NCBI GenBank assembly: GCA_019918135.1
Contig: WBZZ01003110.1
Span: forward strand, 41,157-105,156
Length of the DNA stretch: 64,000 bases
Source of the DNA: Paulinella micropora
Lineage: Eukaryota; Cercozoa; Imbricatea; Euglyphida; Paulinellidae
Direction of reading: 5' to 3'
In this document: positions 17,660 to 27,476 of the stretch, piece by piece
Layout of the letters: each line of letters starts with the position of its first letter
Numbering within the stretch: the stretch's first letter is position 1
Notes under the pieces: model-generated
Told to the model about the DNA's origin: nothing
What the model saw: only the letters and a program-made list of their open reading frames with translations
Databases searched by the model: none
Program-made: the position numbers and the translations under genes

Positions 17660-19387
17660 ATGGACAGTCCGAGCGATCGTAGCGCGGGGTGGGCGAACCT
17701 CAGCGACCAGGAGCCGGGCGACGTTGACCGCGGCAACCTGTCTTTTTTTCTGCAGAGCCGGGCCTGCCAGGGCGCTTGGCTGCGTTTTGTGGAGTTCTTT
17801 GTGTGCAGCGGCGACGTGGCAGCAACGGCGCAGGTGCTGCAATGCCTGAGGTCTGAGGCGAGGAACCAAGCGCGACGGTTGCGACGGTGCCCCTCGCGAG
17901 CCGTGCGGCTGTCGGCCGACAACAGCGGCCCCGCCGACCACGACTTGTTCTTGCTGTACGGCAAGCTGGCGGCCGCCGGCGCCGACGCGGCGGCGTTGCA
18001 GGTGTTGTGGGCGACCGTCAACCGCCTGAACTGTGACAGGGACGCAAAGGGACAGCTGGTAGCCAAGACGGTGCTGGGCCTGCTGGCGGGTCCGCTGACG
18101 GCCCGGGCGGGTCTAGCGCCCGTGTGGTCGCTGTTGAGCAAGGCCAGAAGCACGTCCGGTCCTCTCTGGTACGCCAGCACTTGGGTCAGCTGGCTGGGCG
18201 CCGTGGGGCGGGTGTGGCAGACGTTACGCGCCACCCGGCCGTCGCCGCGGACGCTGACGAAGGTGCTGTTGGGGCTGAGGAGGTTCCGGGGGCAGAGGGA
18301 ACACAAGGTGTACCAGGTGTTTGCTCTGGAGATGTTGTTGCTGGAGCTGCTGGGGGTGGTCAAGCTAGGGCTGCGCACCGAGGCCGACGGGCCGAGCTTC
18401 CGGGAGGCGTGCGGCGTGGTGGCGATCCTGAACGCGGCGCTGGTAGGGATGTGCCGCCGAGAATTGTGGGCCGTGCTGCTCGACGCCAAAGAGGTGTTGC
18501 AGCTTTCCGACGCCGTTTGGGCCGAGGCGGCCGTTGCGGGCCAGTCCCCGGTCCTGCTCAAGTTTTTCTTGCAGCAGCAGCAGACGGCGGACTGTACCAC
18601 GGCGCAGGCGCTGCTGGAGCTGGCGCTCGCGGGGCCGTGCATCGCCGGGGACAACGGCACGAGCTGGGGGGTCAAGGTGCCGGCCGTCCCGCCGGCGCTG
18701 TGCGTGGCGGGGGTGCTGCTGCGGGCGGGCGCGTCCCTGGACAGGGATTGGGTCCGCGACGGTTGGCCGGCCGGCGTGCCGCGACGGTTGCTTAACTACG
18801 GGCGGCCCGCCCAGCTGGTGGGCCGGCTGGTTTCGATCTGGGAGGCGACTCCCCCGCCGCGAGACGACAGCAGCGACAGCAGCGACGAAGACAGCGACGA
18901 AGACGACGACGAAGACGACGACGAGGACAGTGATGAGGAAGAAGAAGGCCGGAGCTGTACAGCTCCTGCGCGGGGGGGCTGCGAGGACTGCGAGCACGAG
19001 GCGCGGCGCCGGGCGGCAGACCGCGAGAGGGAGCTGGCGGCCGCGGAGGAGTCGGGGAAGGCGCTGCGGCGCGAGAACCTGAGGCTGCAGGCCGCGGCGG
19101 CGCGCGCTGGGCAAGAATTAACAGCCTTGGAGAACAAGGCGCGCGCTTTGCGCACTCTTTGCAAGAGGGCGAAAGTACAGCTCCGCACTCTGCGGCGCAA
19201 AGAAAAGAAGGCCAGGGCCGACGAGGAGGACGGCTGCGCGGTCTGCCTGAACGAGCCCACCAGGGAAACCCCGCTGGTGGTGTTCTTCCCCTGCGCGCAC
19301 GCCCGGGTGTGCGCCGACTGCGCGGCGAGGTTGGCGCGCTGCCCGCTGTGCCGCCGGGAGATCCGAGAATTCGTGGCGCCGATTTGA
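17660..19387 (+). CDS. large protein with acidic tract, coiled coil and C-terminal RING
   Basis: A 575-residue protein. The start at 17660 (MDSPSDRSAGWANLSDQEP) is the first ATG after the G-tract leader. Residues 1-390 or so are helical and unrecognised, possibly an ARM/ankyrin-like solenoid. Next comes a Ser/Asp/Glu tract (SSDSSDEDSDEDDDEDDDED), a short Cys segment, then a coiled coil (REAELAAAEESGKALRRENL-like). The C terminus holds a C3HC4 RING: CAVCLNEPTRETPLVVFFPCAHARVCADCAARLARCPLC region. The C-terminal RING with HARVC..C resembles IAP/MDM2-type fingers, which often dimerise. An E3 ligase role is inferred. Confidence 0.85.
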   Translation: MDSPSDRSAGWANLSDQEPGDVDRGNLSFFLQSRACQGAWLRFVEFFVCSGDVAATAQVLQCLRSEARNQARRLRRCPSRAVRLSADNSGPADHDLFLLYGKLAAAGADAAALQVLWATVNRLNCDRDAKGQLVAKTVLGLLAGPLTARAGLAPVWSLLSKARSTSGPLWYASTWVSWLGAVGRVWQTLRATRPSPRTLTKVLLGLRRFRGQREHKVYQVFALEMLLLELLGVVKLGLRTEADGPSFREACGVVAILNAALVGMCRRELWAVLLDAKEVLQLSDAVWAEAAVAGQSPVLLKFFLQQQQTADCTTAQALLELALAGPCIAGDNGTSWGVKVPAVPPALCVAGVLLRAGASLDRDWVRDGWPAGVPRRLLNYGRPAQLVGRLVSIWEATPPPRDDSSDSSDEDSDEDDDEDDDEDSDEEEEGRSCTAPARGGCEDCEHEARRRAADRERELAAAEESGKALRRENLRLQAAAARAGQELTALENKARALRTLCKRAKVQLRTLRRKEKKARADEEDGCAVCLNEPTRETPLVVFFPCAHARVCADCAARLARCPLCRREIREFVAPI

Positions 19388-19426
19388 ACCGAAGTGAGGG
19401 CCGTGCAATGTTGGACAAAAGAAAAC

Positions 19427-19440
19427 TTTTTAATTAAAAA
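19427..19440. terminator. AT palindrome TTTTTAATTAAAAA at 3' end
   Basis: The same 14-bp palindrome as at 17345-17358. It sits between the convergent stops at 19387 and 19524, so it could serve both strands. Confidence 0.45.
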
Positions 19441-19523
19441 ACATTTCTTGGCCACGGCGGCGGTGCGGCAAAACCTCGCGAAGAGCACGAGCTGAACCAA
19501 GATTCTGACAACGGTTCGGTGTC

Positions 19524-21782
19524 TTAGATTGCGTGCGGGCTGCCCAGGCTGTGGCGGGCCAGCCATGTGCGTTCGCTGGCTACTTGTTCAAAGCACTGCA
19601 TCGCTTCCAGCTGCAGCAGTTCTGCCTCCGTGGCAGCGCTGGCAGCCGACATCCACAGGTCCACCCCCAGCTGCCAGCGCACGTTCAAGCGCAAGCCGTG
19701 GTTCTCGCCGCTCGCGGACAAGCGCAACCAACGGAGTTTGTCGGCCGCCGCAAGCGTCACGTACAGTCCTAGGATGCCCTGGGCGTACGCGTCACCGCCG
19801 GCTGCCAGGCGCTCGCACTGCGCGGTGGCGCGCTTCGTTTCGTCCGCCGTCAAATTAACAAGTCGCAGGTGGGAGCTCTCTAGCCAGCTCGCTGCCGCGC
19901 GGCTGGCGGCACGGCTGTGCTCTGCCCTAGCCAGGACGGCCGCCTTCTCACACGGCTGCTGTGCGACCCCTCCCCCGCACAGCTCGCAGCCGGGTCCCGC
20001 GCAACTGAAGTATCCATTCTGTAGCTTGTTCCATTCGACCATGTCTGCCGAAACTTGCTTGTCCTCCGCCTTTGTGTAAGTCAGGGGGTCGTACTGGCCG
20101 GTCAGGAAAACGTTGTCATCATCGTAGCCACATATAGGCTCCTCCAGCGTAGCCGCCAGCGAGAACAGAAACGCGATATCTCGACCTTCGAGCGAACACC
20201 ACGGCCCCTCGTCTGGAACTACGCCCTCTCCGCCGCGTAGCCTTTGCCGCCAGGCCGACACGCACAACCGACCAAGCTCGAACAGAGCCACCGCTAAGAA
20301 ATTGCTACTAGAGTGGTACGATCCTGGCCCAAGGTAGAACCAGCTGTCCGCATTGTCCCCCCATGCGCCGACGGGACGCAGCTTGTGCAAAAATTTCGGC
20401 AGGCCCGCGTCGGCCGAAACCTCCTCGTCGGGCTCCTCCTCGTCGGGCTCCTCTTCCCTCGCAGAAAAGCACAGAGACCAGGCCCGCTGCAGAGAGTCTG
20501 GCAAGCCCGCGGGGGGCTTCGTTGCGCGGGGCTTCCTTGTCGTAGACAAAAACAGAGACCAGGCCCGGCGCTTGTCAACCGGCAGCCCTGCACCCCCCGA
20601 CAGGTACAAACAACCGAGCCTGTACGCGGCCAGGTGCTGGCTTGGGACCGGCCAGCCGCAGGCGACCGCGGCGGTTAGCGTCGCGACGCCCCGTGCGTCA
20701 TGTTGGCCCACGCCGCGGCCCAGCAACCAGCACACACCTAGCTCGTACAGGTCGCTAGAGTCCGGCTGGGGCAGCTGCAGCAAGAGCTCTGCGGCCTCGG
20801 CTTCCCACGCGCGGACTTGCGCAGTCCCGCGGCCGGCACCGTGCTCGCAGCCTGCGCGCAGCAGCCTGCGCGCTAGCTCTGACTGCCAATCGTGCAACTT
20901 AGTGTCGTCGCGCGTCAGCAGCGAAATCGCGCGTCGCAACGTGACTAGCGCCCGCGAACGTCCATTGTTCCGCCAGTACATTTCCGCTAAAATATAGGCA
21001 GTCACGGCTTCGTTTGGAACTTGCTGCTCCGCTTTTTCCAAGAAACGTAAGAGGCCGGGCTCGTCGAGACTTTCCACCTCAAGCCATTGTAGTTGGTTAC
21101 GCCACTCGTTGCGGGCTAGAACTCTCACTGGGCAGGGTTCTGTTTCGCAACACTCTTGGCCCTTGTGTGTCAGGGCCCGCAGCAGCAATCCGAAGCCGCG
21201 TTTGACCTGGGGCCGCTCTCCGTAGAACGAGCCCTTGGCCTCTTCCAGCCAGGCCTCTGCATACCCGGCCTCCAGCGCCGCTATAAGGAAGTACTCAGCC
21301 TCGGCGTCCACGTGGCGAGACAAAGTAAACTGCGCCTTTCTGTCTCCCTGCGCGGCGGCCCGCCGCAGCCACGCCAGGCCCTCGTCGGTCTGCGCAGTAG
21401 TCAGCAGCCGCAAGCCTAGCTCTCGCTGGCTGCGGCCGTCGCCTTTTTCCGCGTTGCTGCGCAGCACGTGCTCGCACGTGCGCGTGTGCGCGCCGAGGTC
21501 GCCTAGCCTGATCACGGCAGTGCAAACAACCTCCGGGCAGACAGCCAGCCGGAGGTTCAGTACTTCGCGCCGGGTGCGGTGGCAGGGGTCTGCCCGCGCG
21601 GCGCCAGCGCGGCAGTGCGGGCAGCGCTGCTGGGGCAGGTCGCTGGCCAGCGCCTGCGAGAAGCAGTCCTGGCAGAAACACTGGCCGCAGTCGTGCGCTA
21701 CCGCTTCGCGGACTATGCCGAGGCACAGAGGGCATGACAATTCGTCATTGTCCGCGTGGTCGTGGGCAAACCAGCCGGGCAT
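19524..21782 (-). CDS. RING plus Sel1-repeat protein
   Basis: A 752-residue protein starting at 21782. The N-terminal RING (C3HC4; ELSCPLCLGIV, CGQCFCQDCF, CPHC) is followed by a TRAF/SIAH-like Cys/His segment (CPEVVC ... HTRTCEHVL). A long helical region then contains Sel1-like (TPR-related) repeats such as KGDGRSQRELGLRLLTTAQTDEGLAWLRRAAAQGD and SDLYELGVCWLLGRGVGQHD. A Glu-rich insert (EEEPDEEEPDEEVS) and a second Cys cluster (CAGPGCELCGGG) lie in the C-terminal half. A RING joined to a Sel1 scaffold suggests an E3 ligase with a substrate-binding solenoid. The gene at 61507 is a smaller Sel1-repeat protein without a RING. Confidence 0.88.
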   Translation of the reverse strand: MPGWFAHDHADNDELSCPLCLGIVREAVAHDCGQCFCQDCFSQALASDLPQQRCPHCRAGAARADPCHRTRREVLNLRLAVCPEVVCTAVIRLGDLGAHTRTCEHVLRSNAEKGDGRSQRELGLRLLTTAQTDEGLAWLRRAAAQGDRKAQFTLSRHVDAEAEYFLIAALEAGYAEAWLEEAKGSFYGERPQVKRGFGLLLRALTHKGQECCETEPCPVRVLARNEWRNQLQWLEVESLDEPGLLRFLEKAEQQVPNEAVTAYILAEMYWRNNGRSRALVTLRRAISLLTRDDTKLHDWQSELARRLLRAGCEHGAGRGTAQVRAWEAEAAELLLQLPQPDSSDLYELGVCWLLGRGVGQHDARGVATLTAAVACGWPVPSQHLAAYRLGCLYLSGGAGLPVDKRRAWSLFLSTTRKPRATKPPAGLPDSLQRAWSLCFSAREEEPDEEEPDEEVSADAGLPKFLHKLRPVGAWGDNADSWFYLGPGSYHSSSNFLAVALFELGRLCVSAWRQRLRGGEGVVPDEGPWCSLEGRDIAFLFSLAATLEEPICGYDDDNVFLTGQYDPLTYTKAEDKQVSADMVEWNKLQNGYFSCAGPGCELCGGGVAQQPCEKAAVLARAEHSRAASRAAASWLESSHLRLVNLTADETKRATAQCERLAAGGDAYAQGILGLYVTLAAADKLRWLRLSASGENHGLRLNVRWQLGVDLWMSAASAATEAELLQLEAMQCFEQVASERTWLARHSLGSPHAI

Positions 21783-22256
21783 TTACTGTCCCAGCTAGAA
21801 CACTGAAGTGCTCTTTTTTTGCAGGCCTAGCAGTGAAGCAGAGAGTTGAAAGGAAGAAGTTACAAACACACCGAGACTAGATTTTTACACACACACACAA
21901 ACAAAAAGAAAGAAACCAGACGACATACGCTGCAAAAAAAACAATACAGAAAGGCGGAATGTGCGCTGGGCACGGGACTGCGCGGGGAGGTGGGGGGGGG
22001 GAACAGTCAATTGATTGTCACCAAAGCAAAGGCTTTATTCCCTCCCTTCGAAGGCGTGGGAGTGGGGGGAGGGGCAAATGGCGGGGGGACAGTCAACTTT
22101 TCCCCCCCCCTCCTTTCTCTCTCTCTCCTTCCCCCCCCGCTTCCCTTTCCCCTGCGCCTTTTTTTTGCTTTCTTTCTCTTTGTCCTTTTTTCTTGCTGTT
22201 GTCCTCTCTTTAAAAAGAAGGCTTCTTCAAAAAAAGCTACCAGGCCCAAAGCGCGA
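21783..22256. other. intergenic with CA, G and C tracts
   Basis: No convincing gene is seen. The stretch contains CACACACACA (about 21889), a G run (21992-22000), then pyrimidine-rich sequence with C runs up to about 22205. It separates divergent coding sequences and likely holds both promoters. Confidence 0.45.
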
Positions 22257-22500
22257 ATGTCGGCCATGGCTGCTACTGCTGCCCTTTCGTCTAAAGATTA
22301 ACCTTTTGCAAGCAGAACTCCAGCTCCTCCTGGCACGGGCGTCGGCCCGCGTCGTTCGAGACCGCTTCGAGCCCAATTTCACCCTCATGTCCGGCGGCCG
22401 GCTGCACATTTTGCCCTCCGAGCGCACTGAGCTCAACACCTTGCTGCGCGACCTCGCTTGCCTGGCTTGCCCCGGGCCCCCTCTCGTCGAGGCCTTAGGG
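22257..22500 (+). pseudogene. 5' fragment of a broken or multi-exon gene
   Basis: An ATG at 22257 opens a short frame (MSAMAATAALSS). A few codons later a different frame carries a protein-like stretch of about 65 residues (LLQAELQLLLARASARVVRD ... FTLMSGGRLHILPSE ... LRDLACLACPG) that runs into the repeat array. The two do not join by a simple one-base deletion, so an intron or a real break is possible. The coding-like part probably belongs with the fragment at 22891. No family is recognised. Confidence 0.3.
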
Positions 22501-22850
22501 GGGGGTCTGTACCGAGACCCCGCCCCAGCGAGCACATGGGGTGGTGCTAAGACAGAAACTCTGGCTGTTTCTCCGCAGGGGTGCGGGGGGGGTCTACCGC
22601 AAAACCAGGCAAATTTTCGCGGGAGCGGAGAGGGGGGGGGAGGTACCGAGACAGTTGCTCCACGAGCAGCTGGGGGTGGTGCAGCTGCCGCTGAGACAGA
22701 ATCCAGAGTTTCTGTTTTTCGGTAGGGGGGCTGGGGGGAGGGGGAAAGGTACCGCAAAACCAGGCAAATTTTCGCTGGAGCGGGAAGGGGGTTGGGGAGG
22801 TACCGAGACAGCTGCTCCACGAGCAGCTGGAGCTGCTCCACGCGCTCCTC
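22500..22850 (+). repeat. repeat array, left arm
   Basis: At least two full and one partial copy of a unit contain GTACCGAGACAG, an AGCTGCTCCACGAGCAGCTG palindrome, the segment CAGAATCCAGAGTTTCTG and the segment CCGCAAAACCAGGCAAATTT. The last segment occurs at about 22596 and 22753 (spacing about 156 bp). The right arm at 23310-24180 carries the same unit in reverse complement. Confidence 0.8.
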
Positions 22851-22890
22851 CTTTTCTTTCTTTCTTTTTGGAATCAAAATTCTTTCAAAA

Positions 22891-23320
22891 TATGTCTCAG
22901 ACGTCTCTAGGTTCTTTACCCCTCGTAGTTGCAGCGATAGGAGCCCCACATCGCCGAAGAACCTTTCCTAGTAGTATCAGAGATTGATTTCTCCGTGGCT
23001 AGGCTGAATAACAGTATTTGCTGCGTAAAGCAGTTTAAAGAGAAGCTTGGTAGAGCCCGAAGATATTTGGAATATCTCCAGGAGACACCTGAGACACTTT
23101 TTCTATCCAATTTAATTAAGAAAGAGAGAGAAAGAAGAAGACAAGAAGGGGCCGCATGGTGATATTATTGGAAAAAAGCGTTATGCCTGCGGGCAAAAAA
23201 GGGAAAAGGTAGAAAAGCGCGCCCTGCATTTGATTGAACTGGCTAACAAACTTAAATCCGATGCCTCAAGGACATCCCAAAAAATCCTCTTTGTAGCACT
23301 AGCACCAGCTGCACCACTCC
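22891..23320 (+). pseudogene. helical coding fragment between repeat arms
   Basis: An ATG at 22891 opens a frame (MSQTSLGSLPLVVAAIGAP). One base short in a CCCC run (22944-22947) it continues in another frame as a helical protein (SEIDFSVARLNNSICCVKQF ... RARRYLEYLQETPETLFLSN). Near 23120-23160, in a purine-rich low-complexity stretch, a second change of frame leads to KREKVEKRALHLIELANKLK. The second shift needs an extra base or a splice, unlike the one-missing-base pattern elsewhere. The sequence then enters the right repeat arm. It looks like the rest of one gene disrupted by, or carrying, the repeats. Function is unknown. Confidence 0.3.
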
Positions 23321-24180
23321 CAACTGCTCGTGGAGCAGCTGGAGCTGCTCCACGAGCAGCTGTCTCGGGGCAGACCCCCCCCCCCCCGCTCCCGCGAAAA
23401 TTTGCCCGGTTTTGCGGTACCTTCCCCGCCCGCCCTCCCCCCGTACCGAAAAACAGAAACTCTGGATTCTGTCTCAGCGGCAGCTGCACCACCCCCAGCC
23501 GCTCGTGGAGCAGCTCCAGCTGCTCGTGGAGCACCTCCAGCTGCTCGTGGGCAGCTGTCTCGGTACCGTCCCGCCCTCTTTCCCCGCTCCCGCGAAAATT
23601 TGCCCGGTTTTGCGGTACCTTCCCCGCCCGCCCTCCCCCCGTACCGAAAAACAGAAACTCTGGATTCTGTCTCAGCGGCAGCTGCACCACCCCAGCCGCT
23701 CGTGGAGCAGCTCCAGCTGCTCGTGGAGCACCTCCAGCTGCTCGTGGGGCAGCTGTCTCGGTACCGTCCCGCCCCCTTTCCCCGCTCCCGCGAAAATTTG
23801 CCCGGTTTTGCGGTACCTTCCCCGCCCGCCCTCCCCCCGTACCGAAAAACAGAAACTCTGGATTCTGTCTCAGCGGCAGCTGCACCACCCCCAGCCGCTC
23901 GTGGAGCAGCTCCAGCTGCTCGTGGAGCACCTCCAGCTGCTCGTGGGGCAGCTGTCTCGGTACCGTCCCGCCCTCTTTCCCCGCTTCCGCGAAAATTTGC
24001 CCGGTTTTGCGGTACCTTCCCCGCCCGCCCTCCCCCCGTACCGAAAAACAGAAACTCTGGATTCTGTCTCAGCGGCAGCTGCACCACCCCCAGCTGCTCG
24101 TCGAGCAGGTGCCTCGGGACAGACCCTCCCCTCCCCGCTCCCGCGAAATTTTGCCTGGTTTTGCGGTCGGCGCCGCGAGT
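23310..24180 (-). repeat. 198-bp tandem repeat, right arm (inverted)
   Basis: The string GCGAAAATT recurs at 23394, 23592, 23790 and 23989, and as GCGAAATT at 24143. This gives a period of 198-199 bp for three intervals and then a shortened unit of 154 bp. Each unit is the reverse complement of the left-arm unit. Runs of the GAGCAGCTCCAGCTGCTC palindrome give heptad-like open frames on both strands. I do not annotate these as genes because they are open in several frames and strongly repetitive. Confidence 0.85.
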
Positions 24181-24364
24181 TTGTGGCACCGCGACATTCT
24201 TTAAGTTCACGCAAACCCAAGATTCTGAGTAAAACAGCTGGAACAGACCCCCTGCCTTTTTTTTGCTCTTAGTTCCAAATACGATGTTTTCACGTGAAAC
24301 CTCGCGAGAACAAAGCTAACGCGTTGGGGTGGCTGTTGTGTTTTTTTAGGAGAGATTACGCCTC

Positions 24365-27234
24365 ATGCCTAAGCAAAAGCGTGCAACGAAGAAAGGCTAT
24401 GACGAAGAAGAAGAAGGGCAGAAAGCATTGTTTAGATTGGGCCAGCGCGTGGAGAAGATCAACGTGAAAAGGATCTCCATGCTCAAGGCGGTGGTGGGCG
24501 AAGAAGAGAGGAAAGTGAACGAGCTGTTAAAGTCCTGCACGGAGAACCTGATAGAGGTTGAGTATGTGCCTGGCAAACATTTCAGCGAGGGGAGAGCGTG
24601 GGGTCGGGGCTCGGTCGGCGGCCTGCCCGGCTGGATGTTGCGAGTTATCTCGGGCAGGAATTACGAAAGTCTTGACATTTGTAACGCAGCAGCTAGCATT
24701 CTCGTGCAGTTGGCAGACCGAGAAAAGGCGGCCGTGCCCCCCCTGTTCCGCAGGTTCGTGAACGGCGGGAGGGAAAGCCTGCAGAAACGCTTGCTGGAGC
24801 AGGTGGGCAGGGAGGATAGCCCGAAGAGTAGAAAGTGGGCCAAAAAACAGTTCAACTCGGTGATAAACCAGAAGGACGTGAAGGCCGACTACGCAATCGA
24901 CTGCCCCCTCATGAGGGACTGGGGGCAAGCCTGCAAGAACCTCGCGGAGCGGTTCAGGGGCCTCGCCGCGTTCCGAGATTTGTGGGCTCTGTTGGAATCG
25001 CTGGACGACAAGCACAACAAGCTCGCTACCTTTGTCTCGTACATCTACCAGAGAGAGGAGCTCAAGATCATGATGGAAGTCATGAACTACCTGCGGTCCC
25101 AGAAGCTGGTCGTCGGCGTTTACAAGTTTGACGAATTACTGGTGGAGTCCGAGGTGCACCAGGGCGGCGCCCAGGTCTTGACGCCCGCCAGGCTGGCGGA
25201 CGTGCGCGCGCACGTCTCTAGAGCGCTGGGGCTCGACGTCGAGTTCCACGCCGACAGCTGCCTGCCCACGGCCGAAGACATGAAGAAATTCTACGGGCCC
25301 CTGAACCTGGGCAAATTGCCAAATCACACGGAGTGTTGTCGCGAGCTGCTGGTGCAGCATGGCTACGCAAACAAGCTCTTGCGCTATGAGGGCTTTGTCC
25401 TGCGGCCGCACGCTACGGTGCCCGGGGTTTATGAACCGTGGCTGGATTTCAAGGCTTACGCGGCAGAGGTACTGAGTTCAAGTGTCTACTATACTGACAG
25501 TGTGAGCTCGGGCTTCAACACGCTCGACAAGTATCTAGCTCACGTAGCCCACCCCTTCTTTCCCCTCATGAGCCCTGCCTCCATGCGCAGCGACTGGGTC
25601 AGTTTCAGAAACTGTTCCTTCAACATCAAGACGCTGGAGTACAGGACCTGGGAAGACTTCAAGGCAAAAGGTGAGCAGCCCCCGTTCACCGACCACTTCT
25701 ACGACGCGGAGATAGATTTCGCCAAGCTCGCGGAGGAGGATCAGCACGGCGATGAGTGGCTGACCCCTCTTTGGACCGACACGCTCAAGCTGCAACTCAG
25801 CCCAGACATGGTCTTTATTTTCGAGGTGCTGGTGGGCCGGCTGCTGTACCCAGTGGGGCATACGACGGGTGGCAGGTGATGCCGTTCCTTCTTGGCGATG
25901 GCGGCAGCGGCAAGGGCACCGTGCTGGAAATCATAAAAAGGCTGAAAGCGCCGGGCAAGGTCGGGGTGATGAACAAATGCACAGAGGAGAAGTTCGGTCT
26001 GGAAAGCCTGTATCAAAAGGAACTTGTTATGTGCCTGGACTTGCCACGAGACTTTGCCAGCGTGATGGACCAGGCCACGATGCAGAGCATGATTTCGGGA
26101 GAAGACGTGGCCGTCCCTCGCAAGCACAAGACCGCAGTGACAAATCTGACCTGGTCGCCCCCTGTCGTTGTAGCCGGCAACATTATCCTCAACTACAACG
26201 ATGAACAAGGGCAGTGGAAGCGGCGGCTTGCGTTATTTCTTTGGGCCAACACACCCGCCAAAGTTCGCTCCGACCTCAAGAAGCTCATCGCCCAGAATGA
26301 ACTTCCTTACATTCTGCTGCGCTGCATCACACGATACCGCAGGATTGTGGACGAGAAGCAGGGTGCAGATTTCTGGCAGGAGATAGCGCCGCCCGCTCTG
26401 AAACACAACCAGAGATATACCGAGAGCCGCATGAACGTGCTGGCGCGCTTCCTGCACGAGGGGTCCCGAGAACACGGGGTGATCCCAGACAAAGGACGCC
26501 TGACGGAATGGTCAACCTTTGTTTCGGTGTATGAGAATTACTTGAAAGAGCTGAAACAGTCCTATAACAAGGCCTTGGATGACGTTCCCCTCGCGGCCTT
26601 GCACGGTAATGGCTATAAGGTGTTTCCTCCGCGCAGGGGTTCGGGCGCCGGCAGTGGCTCTAACAAGAAAGACCAGCGCGTCAATTTCTGCGCCTACTGT
26701 CCGCGCGGCCAGGGCGAGCTAGGCCATCAATGCGAACCCGCGGGGATCTGCAGAGAAGGTCTGTGTGGGTACGTGAATTGCAAGGACGAGCAACACAAGG
26801 GCGCGGCCCGGCTCAAGGCCTACGGGATCGTGAACATGCGAATTGTGCCCCGCGCGGAATTCGACCGGTGGCTTAGCAGTACAGAAGAAGCCAGCTCGGA
26901 ATCGAGGCTTGGCGAGAGCTCCAGCGAGAGCCCGCGCGAGGACCTGAGCGTCAGGGATTGGCAAGAAAGGCTAGTGGCCTTGGCTGAGGAGCAAGCAGAC
27001 AGCGAAAAGATCAGGCACGCGACCGAGGAGATGTTGAGGGCGGAGCGCCGGGCGGAGCGCAGGCGCGTGTGCAAGATCGCCGGCATCAAGAACTGGAATG
27101 CCTTGAAAAAAAAGTACAAGGAGATTCAAAAGAGAAAGGGCCAAGACCAGCAAGCGCGGGAGTCGTCTGCCAAGAAACCTCGGCCGTCGGCTAAAGAGGA
27201 AGTTGCGGAAAAATACCCCTTTGGTTACAAATGA
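24365..27234 (+). CDS. D5-like SF3 helicase-primase (one frame break)
   Basis: Read as one gene of about 956 residues, starting at 24365. The first frame (about 500 residues) is the D5 N-terminal region. The helicase half has Walker A (LLGDGGSGKGTV), an acidic Walker B-like strand (ELVMCLDL) and the SF3 motif C (VVVAGNIIL). The C-terminal part has a Cys-rich cluster (FCAYC ... CEPAGICREGLCGYVNC) and a basic coiled tail. The frame changes at a GGGG run (25855-25858); one more G would restore it, and the helicase strand before Walker A is split exactly there. D5-type proteins unwind DNA at viral replication forks and are NCLDV core genes. The break is more likely an assembly error than a dead gene. 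Confidence 0.88.
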
Positions 27235-27476
27235 ATAAGAACCAGAACAGCCCGGCCTTGCAAAGAGGTAAGCCTAGTGTATGCATGCTCATTTGTAGCC
27301 AAAGGCCTGTTACTGCCTTTTTTTTGGATTCATTAGCACTTTAGGAACCCAGCGTGTGTGTGTGTGCAGGCGCACGCCTGATCTTTGGGAAGGGGGGCGC
27401 GAGGAAGTGGCAGTGCACTTCCCTCGACGTGGTTCCGCTCCCCAGAATAGGTTGCCGTCGGCAGTGCGGTTGCTAA
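27231..27476 (+). CDS. possible small spliced ORF overlapping the helicase stop
   Basis: An ATG at 27231 overlaps the helicase stop (ATGA). Twelve codons later a consensus donor GTAAGC (27268) is followed by an acceptor in TGTGTGTGTGTGTGCAG (27368-27369). Removing these 102 nt leaves a frame of 47 residues with a Cys-containing end (KWQCTSL ... GCRRQCGC) and a stop at 27474. The splice signals are good, but the frame is short enough to be chance. The intron could simply lie in the helicase 3' UTR. Confidence 0.25.

Noticed and set aside
23299..24210. Long ORFs on both strands of the 198-bp repeat array
   Set aside because: Four or more overlapping frames are open on both strands with the same repeat. 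No frame is favoured, so it was treated as repeat DNA.
25840..25890. Programmed ribosomal frameshift in the helicase gene
   Set aside because: No slippery heptamer is present, and the same kind of one-base deficit occurs at many unrelated homopolymers.
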